64,000 nucleotides of DNA, from positions 39,096,283 to 39,160,282 of the forward strand of contig OU612066.1 of NCBI GenBank assembly GCA_914767715.1. Reading direction: 5' to 3'. Under the pieces are notes generated by a model. The model was not told the DNA's origin, made no database searches, and saw nothing but the letters and a program-made list of their open reading frames with translations. This stretch comes from Membranipora membranacea (taxonomy: Eukaryota > Bryozoa > Gymnolaemata > Cheilostomatida > Membraniporidae). The translations under genes and the position numbers were made by a program. Of this stretch, positions 54,948-64,000 are shown piece by piece. Position 1 is the stretch's first letter. Every line of letters starts with the position of its first letter.

Positions 54948-57900
54948 ATGGGGAAAGGGGAGATAGCTAAGCCCCCTAAGAAGCGACGAGACATTCCAAC
55001 AGATAACAATCCACCACAAACTCCAGTCATGACAGCAAGACTTCCATCACTGAACTTGGCTGATTGGATAGATTCTCCTATACTGGCTAGAGAAGGTGCT
55101 AATCAGTATCACCCTGGAGTGATTACATCAGTCCCCTCTCCTAACAGCGTGGAGATAAGCTTGGATAGACAGTCAGAGTCAAGGACTTACTCTAACATTC
55201 TCGAGCATAGTGACCTACTCATCAGTAATCACTCCGCTCCGGCCATCATGATTAAAGTCGGGCTCAATGTTTGTATCAAAGTAAGAAATGAAGACAGTTA
55301 TTTTAGCCTTGGAACTGTTAAGCAGATAACTAAAGGGCCGCCTATGCAGTGTCTCGTACAGGTACAGAGTATACACGGTGAGGAGATATGGATATCTAGA
55401 GCTGGTGTCAGGCTTATACAGCCTCCCTGGTATGATGATCTCGTCGATACTGGTGCTCAAGAGGTATGATGTCAGCGCTTATATTTAGGTGTATCATGAT
55501 TTGAACCAACACCAGACAAACATTATTTCATCTCATTGAGCCCACTGTCTTGATCTTATACAGGCCTTTGGTCCAGGGTGTGTAGTTTGAATAGATGCTA
55601 TGTAAAATGAAAACCAATGCAGATGCAGTAGTTGGTGTGGACCGACCGATAGGCCTACATCATTTACATGTATTCTATTTATACATTAACAGGTATCTGC
55701 ATTTATGAGCACCACATCAGCGGTGTCGCCTGGTACTGAGGCTGCAGAGGAGGAACTCAGACAGACATTTGAGTCTGAGGGTATGAAACGACCCCCTCAA
55801 AAGCGCACTCATTCACGTAGCCGCAGCTCACAGTCTATAGATAGTGGCAGGGCTTCCACCCCGAGAATGTCTCCCTTCGGATATAAATACAAGAAAGGAG
55901 AGATTGTCTCACAACCCGGCGGGATACGCAAAAAGTTTAACGGTAAGCAGTGGAGAAAACTCTGTACTAGAGGAAGCTGTGACAAAGAGTCGCAGAAACA
56001 AGGGCTCTGTTCTCGTCATTTATCTCTGCAGAGCAGGTCAGGTGAGAATTCTACTGAGACGAGCGCCGAGACAAGCGCTGAGACGAGCCCAGCTATAGAC
56101 ACTTCTAGTAGCAGCGGCGGTCGTATCGCTTCAGCCAATGACATGGAAGCTGCCTCTCTACTTGTCTCTCTGGGTAATTCTGGTACTGCCTCAAGCTCAG
56201 GCTCAGTCACTCCGGCTGTTCCCGGCTCCACTAATACTCCTATTGTGCCATCTGTTAGTCCAGTGGTGACAGTCACTGCCTCGACAGCCAACCCTACTGT
56301 AGGATTTATCCCGATATCTCCTCAGCGAAGTGTTCCTACTGTCACACAGATCTCACCTGCGCAGCAACCTGCCACTTCTGTTATAGGTGAGACGTCTCAG
56401 TACAAAACTAAACCTGCCCAAACATCAACAGCAACCAGTCATCAACCCATATATCCTCATCCACAAGATTATGCAAACCAGCATGCAACAGGCAGTCCAG
56501 AGGACTTATCCGCCAGAAATACGAAACATGTCGAGTCAACTCCGGTTTCGCTGGCAGATAATTCTACTTTACTAGTGGCCGCTCAACCGATAGTGATGAC
56601 ATCCGATCAGCCATCAGTTAGTCAAACTATGTCCAGCCCTCATCAGTCTTCTGTAATGTCGAGCTTGGCTCCAGCTGTTACAGTATCACAGCGCCTGACA
56701 GCCTCTATATCAGAGCACCTGCCCCAGCCTGCCACAGTCAGTCAGTATCAGCCTGTCACAATGCCATCACCTCCACCGCATTCTGCCATACCAACTTTCA
56801 CACAACAAACTGTGCTCAGCCAAGCTTCACCATCATCTGCTTCAGTCACAGGGTCAGCGTCTGCGCAAGCTGCTGCCGCTATGGAGGACAATATTAATCA
56901 GAAGATTTGGGCAGCTCAGCGTTTATTGGCTCAGCAGATGTTAGAACAGCAGAGATCGGCGATGCTCGGATATAACAACTCTGTCATTGGTAAGAGGATG
57001 TTGTAACTGCAATCATGGTTGTTAGTCAAAGTCAGAGGAATTCCATACCACAATGGGTGTGAATGATTGTTAGGTTACGAGGTTGACATGGCTTAAGTCC
57101 CACTGACACACTCATATTAGGCAACTGACCAATGGTCTACATAGCTTACAATGCAGCGCTCTGGTTATTGATATCATTGCTGAGAAAACTTGAGGATGCT
57201 GCCCTCCTAGGCCTTGGCGTTTGTTGAACTTTTCAAAGCTATAATAAATATGTATGATTGTTTTACATTGTAGAAGCAGATGAGAGGGTACCTGTGTTTC
57301 CTTGGCATGCTCTGGTGCCATTTCTTGGCAGCCCATTGTCACAATCTGGCATCTCACCTCTTGCACAACCAGCAGGATTAACAAACTTCACATTTCCTAC
57401 TGCCCCAGCCATAGATAGATACCACGGTATGGATAGGTCCCGCCATGATACAGTAGTGGGATCATCAGCCTACCTGCCTGTCTATCACACTATGCAGTCA
57501 GCTAAGACTCACTTCACTAACTCTGCTGCTGCGGCAGCCGCCATGTCCTCCCCTCAGTATCCAGTACCTGTAAATACTCAGTATAAATCCCCACTCAGTC
57601 CACATCTCACTCACCCCCATCATAAGGTACAACAAGGGGCACACTACAGGCACCCCTCGATGAGCCACCCCCTCCCTCACACTGTACAACATCCACTCCC
57701 GCCAGCTCTGAGCCGACTAGTGAGTGGAGGTAATACTAAGTCAGCATCTATATCTCTACCACCCGCAGGTTAGTCTGTTAACTTACTTAACATGTTTGTA
57801 CATCACAGGTTAACATTTCACATTACAGGTGAAGGTTTGAATTCATATTAGGGATTTGGGGGAGAAAAGGCAAACTAGCATAATTGTATATTTATTCGCT

Positions 57901-60900
57901 GTGTTTGTTTGGAGAAATAATCCCATGTCTTATTGTTACTCAAGTCTGTGACAGTTAAGGGACCGTGTGATGGATGGTGATTTTGATTTGTCTATCAATG
58001 CGAGTTGATATGTAGGTCGAAACAAACACTATGGTCTATTGTATACTATTTTTCTTGTTTTGTAAATGATGTGGGGCAAATACATCAGTGCTGTTTCTAT
58101 TCTATAACATGAGCCATGAGGTTCTACTAGCCTACAAACTCCCCAATCACAATTAAAATCACAATTAATCCGAGTTGGTCTGGGCGTCATTAGTGAGATA
58201 ATAATATAATACCCTGGACTACTGGCTGGCCACTAATAGTATTCCGATAATTTATGACGTCTCTCATCTAGCACATGGTATTTTTCAATTTTGTTCCTCC
58301 CCACCTTAAAACCATTGAGCCCTGTATATATAACTTTCAGCCGTGACTGATGTTTTATCGGCTGAGATAAGTCATGTTATTTCAGCTATTATTGTAGGAG
58401 AATTCTTTATCATAGTTACTCATATTTATTTGCTATGGAATGAATGGTATTTGAGCACATTCCTCCGGTATGTAGATTCATGCATATTTTTACTGTGGTA
58501 CAGGTATAGTTAATCCGTTGAGCTTAGATAGAGACTGCTTACATTACATCGATCAATGGATCACGCCATATGGATGTCATGATTTACTACTAGGCTGCTC
58601 TCTGTGTGCTTGTCTATGATATTATCCTATCATACTTTGGTCTCATATATAAGATTTATATACTTACCATAGCTAAGTATATACATCAGTCTTATTATTG
58701 AATTTTGAACCTGTTGGTCTTTGCAGGTTCTGTCATCTATGTATAAAAATAGAAAACTATGATTATAAATAACCTCACTGTACATAAACAATAACAAATG
58801 GATTTGGATGATTGAGATGCTTGTTTTTTAGACGTGGATTGAAATTGATATTATAAGATACTGCTGTGTCACATTATGACATTATAAGTACCGTTGTACG
58901 GCGTTGGGTCTCCCTGGTTTAGCTAGTCCAGAGACAGATTATCTTATCCCCAGACCCCAGTATGACATCACATGCTCGTATAACTGTAGTGTAGTCATAT
59001 GGATTGGTCAGCAATCACTTGAATTATGAAAATTTAATTTAACATCCGCGGTAACAAAAATACGTTACTTTGTATGTGAGTTAATAACTAAGGGACCTGT
59101 GTGCATCGACCCTCCTTTAGCCTTGTTGTCACTAAAGGTTTAAGCGTTTGTCAACTTTACGACACAATCTACTGATTTATAGTAATATTAAGTAAATTAA
59201 TTGATATATTATTATATATTTTTTACAGCTAAGGATGTTATTGGAGCAGCCAGCGATGAGATGATAGATGTGGATGATGACGATGATGATGTGTTTAGTG
59301 AGGGTGTTACAGCTCCCCCTGAACCATCAGCACTGATGGGCAAACCTAGAACCCAGTCTTTATCAGCACTGCCAAAAAAGAAAGAGGAACCTGTCAAAAA
59401 CACTAAAAAGGTCTAAACATATAAAAGTTTATAATTTGGTTCCGTTTTATATTATAACTACTGCACTGGGTCCGGAGACCCAATGATCTATGGCGGATAT
59501 GAATCGCACATCGAGGTGATCACTTGTAATTCTTGAGTGCTGGAAGCCAAGGACAAATCAAGGTTGTAATTACATTCGGACAATAATCGACCTTGATTTA
59601 GTAGATTATAAATAATATCATTGTACCGTAAACTGCACGGAGTACTTTTTAAAGCTTTGTGGCTTATTTCCTAATCCATTTATCGCTCATCCCAACTATT
59701 AAATTTTTTGCAGAATAATAAGGATAAAAACATCAGGCGTCCGATGAACGCTTTCATGATATTCTCTAAGCGACATCGGCCGCTAGTACATCAGCGACAT
59801 CCCAATCAGGACAACCGGACAGTCTCTAAGATCCTGGGAGAATGGTGGTACGCTCTCCATCCTAATGATCGGTCAAAGTATGAGCAGTTAGCGGCTCAGG
59901 TAAGCTAATAAGTCTTAGAATATCTCTCTAATAGCTATGTCTGTCTGATCTTTGTAGCCCCCTCACTGAAGGTAAAACTGGCCGGACAATTTAATGTATT
60001 GACATCAAGTTGAGCTCCGTACAGATTTTACTCTTAGCTCAAAGGGAAGGAAGCAATTATCCGGCAGGTACCATAAATAAAACAGGCCTGACCAGTTAGT
60101 GAGTTATTTAGTGAGATAGTTAGTTAGTGAGTGTGATGGGTAGTATGGCTCAGAGGTTATTGACATGAGAGTATTTGTATAGTAGTGTGTGTATTATATA
60201 CACTACTGTAACTATACACCTACCAGCACAGATCAATCCTCCCACACATCATATCCTCTGTGTATAAATACACAGAGTTTATTATAGTACCTGGTATATA
60301 CAGCGTGTAAGCTTAGGGGCATCTCTCTCACTCTCTGTGTGAGTAAATTATACCATGATAACAGATCAATAAAGTCGACCTTACATCTAACCTAGTGTGA
60401 TAACTATCTGTGTGTTTAGCCTTATGGTCAGCGACTCTGACAATCATAGAGAAATGCCTCATATGAAGATCATATATTTTATTGCTTGGCTCGCAGGTGA
60501 AGGAGGCTCACTATAAAGCTCATCCAGACTGGAAGTGGTGCTCTAAAGATCGACGCAAATCTGCTAAGAGTACAACAGAGCATGAAGAGGACGACAAACT
60601 GTTCAGTGGTGACGTCATTTTACAATAATAATATAAATATTATAATAAAATAAGTGGGACAGGCTATATATGAGGCTCCCCCTCCCCCAGGGCCCTCGCC
60701 CCGTTATCCCCTTGCCCCATTACCTCCTCGCCCAGTTACCCCCTCGCCCCGTTACCTCCTCGCCCCGTTACCTCCTCGTCCCGTTATCTCCTCGCCCCGT
60801 TACCTCCTACACTCTCCGTTTGTCTTGGTGATAATATGGATACTGATACAGCGGAGACCAGACATGTTTGTATACAGTGGTGACGTCCTAAGGCGTACAC

Positions 60901-61583
60901 ACATAGCTGTTATATTATATAAGGGATTACCCCCACAGGGTAATTCCCTCCCTGTTTGGTGATATGAGGATAGATCTGTATGATATGAGAGTAGTTTTCT
61001 CAGACTTTTCCTCATTAAAGTTTTATTGTCTCACCTGGTCTAACATACGTCAATGTTACATTTTAATCTGTAACCTTGTCTCAGATATGATGGATTAAGG
61101 TACGGGTGGAATCTACTCATCTCAGATTGATAGGCATGTCACCTGTCCTTCAAACTGATAGTATCACATCTAGAAGGGTGTGGTCTTCTATCATCCACTC
61201 CACACTTAATTAACAAAGTGAAAACCTGACAAACTTGCACAGAGCCATCTGTGATGAGACATTGCGCTCACTGTGTGTTTTGGTTTTCACCTTGAAACTA
61301 TTGAGTCAGCATATTAACGGGTAAAGTCAGCATGATTTCATCCTTTTCTAAGTTTCTACTTGAGACAAGTACTTGAGTTTGAAAAGTTTTGACGTATTGT
61401 TTCTGAGAATTGTTGGTAGTGTAGGTGAGAAGGAATGTTGTGATGGAATGTTCTCACAGTTTCTCACAGTTTCTCACGGTTTCTCACGGTTGATGTTTTT
61501 GTTATTTTCAGATTTGCCGTTGTATGATCCTAACAAGCCGAGGTTATCTGATGTGAGGACGGAGCGTCAAAAACCTGCTGCCA
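54948..61583 (+). CDS. CIC: Capicua (CIC) HMG-box transcriptional repressor, 5' and middle exons
   Basis: Capicua is a nuclear HMG-box repressor downstream of receptor tyrosine kinase/MAPK signalling. Seven exons join in phase: 54948-55463, 55693-56989, 57274-57768, 59229-59410, 59714-59899, 60497-60608, 61512-61583. Exon 1 (172 codons, ATG after an in-frame TAG) starts with a basic KPPKKRRD and holds the N-terminal tudor-like region. Exon 2 has the conserved [15 protein letters not shown], then [14 protein letters not shown], followed by a long Ser/Thr/Pro/Gln-rich region. Exon 3 starts with [13 protein letters not shown]. Exon 4 is acidic ([10 protein letters not shown]) and ends in lysines. 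Exons 5 and 6 form the HMG box. Exon 7 continues with [19 protein letters not shown]. The C-terminal C1 domain and stop are beyond the window. Confidence 0.95.
57769..59228 (+). other. Capicua intron 3
   Basis: About 1.46 kb with GT/AG borders. AT-rich, with no recognised element. Confidence 0.8.
59714..60608 (+). CDS. CIC: Capicua HMG-box exons
   Basis: Exon 59714-59899 encodes [20 protein letters not shown], then [20 protein letters not shown] and a [15 protein letters not shown] helix. Exon 60497-60608 completes helix 3 with [20 protein letters not shown]. All hallmark residues of the Capicua box are present, including [15 protein letters not shown] and the WW of helix 2, which mediates binding to TGAATGAA-type sites in known homologues. 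The split of the box by an intron in helix 3 (AAQ|VKE) is in phase 0. This is the same gene as 54948-61583, listed separately because it is the DNA-binding part. Confidence 0.96.
60692..60808. repeat. Minisatellite, 15-bp period, about 8 copies
   Basis: The unit CTCGCCCCGTTACCT is repeated with variants in Capicua intron 6, shortly after the donor at 60609. It is strongly C-rich. Confidence 0.93.
61450..61490 (+). repeat. 10-bp tandem repeat of acceptor-like TTTCTCACAG, 4 copies
   Basis: TTCTCACAGT or TTCTCACGGT is repeated four times, ending about 20 bp before the TTATTTTCAG acceptor of Capicua exon 7. The first two copies end in CAG and resemble 3' splice sites. Confidence 0.9.
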
Positions 61584-64000
61584 GTAAGTACATATCATTA
61601 ATCCCAGTATTATTACCACTCTGCTCCGCCTTCTTATAGGTCATTATGTGACAGCAAGGCTAAGATAGACCTGGGAAACACCGACAGGTGGTAAAGTGAG
61701 TGAGATTGTTTTTGACTTTCTGTCAGGAGGGTTTTTGTTGTGGTTATCTGTCAGCGCTCATTGTGTAGTAAGTTGTTTTTACAAACATTTCAAAGTTTTA
61801 CTACGAAAATGTAGGATGGGAACCCTACAGACCCAAACTCCATGCCCTGTCTTGTAATGACATGTTACTGTGACACATCTGACATCTATAGCATAAAATA
61901 TAATCTGCCCAGGCACAGCGCTTGAGCATAGCTATGAGGAATAATGATGATGGTCAAAACTCTGTCAACTTAACAAATTAGTCAACACTGAGAATATGAG
62001 ATATATGTGAACCAGCAGAACCACTCAAGTCTGTGTTCTGTCTGATATTTATTGTTATTATTCATGTTTGGCTGAATGTTACATAACTAAATAATCTGCC
62101 GATTATGGCCATTATTAGGGGATTTTGTGGCTCATCCAAATGTGTAGTGAATCAGTTTGTCATAAGACTGGCATGTTTTCTCTCGTGACTTCTGTTCAGA
62201 ATCATGGAGATCAGTTGAGTTTGTTATGTCGAGAAAGACCCGCAATCATTCCATTCCCCAGGGTTTGTTCCCAACAGTTGAAGGAAAGCTGTAAGAATTG
62301 GGAAGTCTCAACTTTGGGAATAAAAGAAATAAAGTCAACTGGTTATGTTCATAATCATAACATTGATGTTAAGAAATTTGTCTAAATAAGAGTTATAATT
62401 CTTTCATTTGGCTGAGCTGCCACGGCAACAGCAGCAGAACCTAACAGAGATAGTATATATATATATATATATATATCTATTATCTATATATATCTGAGGC
62501 ATGCAAATTAAGTGACAACTAGAAGCAGAGAGATAAGTAAGAATGATACGCTGCTATATCAGTGAGCATCTTACTACTGTCACCAGTATGGAGAGTCTTT
62601 ACTGGCCCACAGTTAGTAGTTTTAAGGTGCTTATCTCTCAGTAATCTTATCCCTGTACTGAGGAGGCTATTTTTACTTCTCTTGACATGAATGTGACACT
62701 GGGTCATTAATAAAACAAAAGAGATGATTCATCAGCTCTAACAATAGGCTAACCCTCATCTATATAATGTCACAATCATTACTACTACTTCACATCTCTG
62801 TAGGGCATCTATACACTGTAGGGCTGCACCAATCCACCATAATCAGGCGGTCAGCTTGAACATGCACAAGGTCGGCCTGTCATCCTACCATAGTGCCGTT
62901 GTGTAATGTTGCCGATTTGTACATATTAAACTGCAGTACTTGTTGAGTCCGATATATCAGGAAGTAAACTCGGAAAAATTATAATTGTTCCAGCTCTAGG
63001 TGCTTATAATCAGAAATAAATACAGTGAATTTATCTGGGGCTCAATAATATTGTTTACAGAAAAATAATGACTGCGAGAGTATTGTGACAATGTTATCTT
63101 GGTGTGTTTTGTGAGCCCTGGAGTGATTTCATCGCTAATAACACCTGAATCAAACCAACCCTCTCTCTGTTTGCATGAAAGGCCAGCTCTAAGTTTTCAT
63201 CTTCTTTGAACTCTCCGCCAAGAGCGTACACCGCCAACATACACGGCCAACAAAATCAGGCTATGTCTTCTTCCATTTTCTCCGATCGCCAAACTATCGA
63301 ACAGATATGAAGATAAATGGGTCAGTAACTTGCTGTAACCAAACTTTGGACCAAAATCCAGACTCAGATGCAGGTTGTTATGTGGTTTCCTGAAGTGGTC
63401 AGGTGTGCCCTATTTACTTTTTGAGATGCAGTTGGCGGCCGTCCAAATTAAATTAATTGTATTCAGTGATGACACGCAGAGCCACTTATAACGGTACCAT
63501 CAGATATCAGCTGATTATAGTAAGCCTGGAGACATAGTAAGCTATAGGCATGATATGCCCTGGATACATTTAGCCCTGAATTATTAGTCTGTGATTACGA
63601 TAGTCTTTGTTCCGGAAGTAGGGGACAACTATCATATCATCATCCATCACCTTGATAGTCCCAGCCTTCCCCTTTAACTCCTCTTAGTGAGAATTTTACA
63701 GAATAATATCTGGTTTATTTTTAATAGATGTTAGAAATAATGAAAAACCCCGAAATACTTCCATAGTGCCACAGCGAATGTTAAGCGCTGTCGAGGATTT
63801 AATCATATAAAACTCATTGTATAAATATCATAACCCAGTTAACAGTCAATGGGGGCATCTTGCAAGATCCGACTCAGTGTATGTACGCCAACTTTTAAAT
63901 CCCAGTGAGCAGCACTTTTATACTCCGGTAATAATCGCACTACATCCTGACAACAACAATACTAATACCTGCACATCAACTCAAACAAACTCACTAGCCC
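61584..64000. other. Capicua intron and unassigned sequence
   Basis: It contains a (TA)n run at 62452-62475. A possible coding stretch at 63183-63310 after TGAAAG reads FSSSLNSPPRAYTANIHGQQ, plausible for Capicua, but its phase does not fit exon 7 and no donor follows before a stop. Other frames are unsupported. Confidence 0.45.

Noticed and set aside
55844-56291. ORFs overlapping Capicua exon 2 in other frames
   Set aside because: They are shadows of the long conserved Capicua exon.
63183-63310. Possible further Capicua exon (FSSSLNSPPRAYTANIHGQQ)
   Set aside because: The peptide looks plausible but the entry phase does not fit exon 7 and no donor precedes the stop. An unseen small exon would be needed.
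1-64000. CRISPR arrays, operons, phage or bacterial systems
   Set aside because: All direct repeats here are minisatellites without regular unique spacers, and the genes are spliced animal genes.

Overview
The window is nuclear DNA of an invertebrate animal. It has intron-split genes with GT/AG splice sites, animal-specific protein families (Capicua, a matrix metalloproteinase, a cilium protein of the C11orf1/CFAP68 type), nuclear tRNA genes, and a dense load of LINE, SINE, hAT, piggyBac-like and foldback repeats. It is AT-rich, with introns from about 40 nt (one inferred case) to several kb. The phylum cannot be fixed from the sequence alone. Nothing bacterial or viral was recognised.

Layout. 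0.7-7.3 kb: scattered exons of a probable minus-strand ankyrin-repeat gene, with two intact tRNA-Lys(TTT) genes, one deleted tRNA-Lys copy and a 0.7 kb foldback element between them. 8-13 kb: mostly non-coding, with tRNA-Lys(CTT), tRNA-Ser(GCT), a decayed tRNA-Ser copy and a hAT-type MITE. 14-15.2 kb: minus-strand gene with an LRAT-like NCEH motif. 16-25 kb: repeat-rich, with minisatellites, a 1.3 kb element with TTATA flanks, paired tRNA-like SINEs, a piggyBac-like MITE and a terminal exon of an unknown gene at 24.7 kb. 25.5-26.1 kb: LINE fragment. 26.3-33.2 kb: matrix metalloproteinase exons, followed by a Gln/Pro-rich repeat exon that fits it in phase. 35-45 kb: exons of small Cys-rich or unknown genes, four LINE remnants and several minisatellites. 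45.1-46.5 kb: hAT transposase relic. 48.8-53.8 kb: CFAP68-like gene on the minus strand. 54.9-61.6 kb and beyond: Capicua on the plus strand, running off the window.

Capicua and the CFAP68-like gene are divergent, with about 1.2 kb between their start codons, and may share a promoter region. The metalloproteinase and the small membrane protein with a chitin-binding-like domain are secreted or surface products. No operon-like system is present.

The most unusual material is repeat structure. Several very short, near-perfect palindromes look like transposon ends joined to each other, and two of them match the ends of larger elements in this same window. Tandem arrays are built from splice-site-like units, including about 28 copies of a GAGGTGAGT nonamer directly after an inferred exon. 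The metalloproteinase has lost its cysteine switch, has Asn in place of the metzincin Gly, and may carry a repeat tail.
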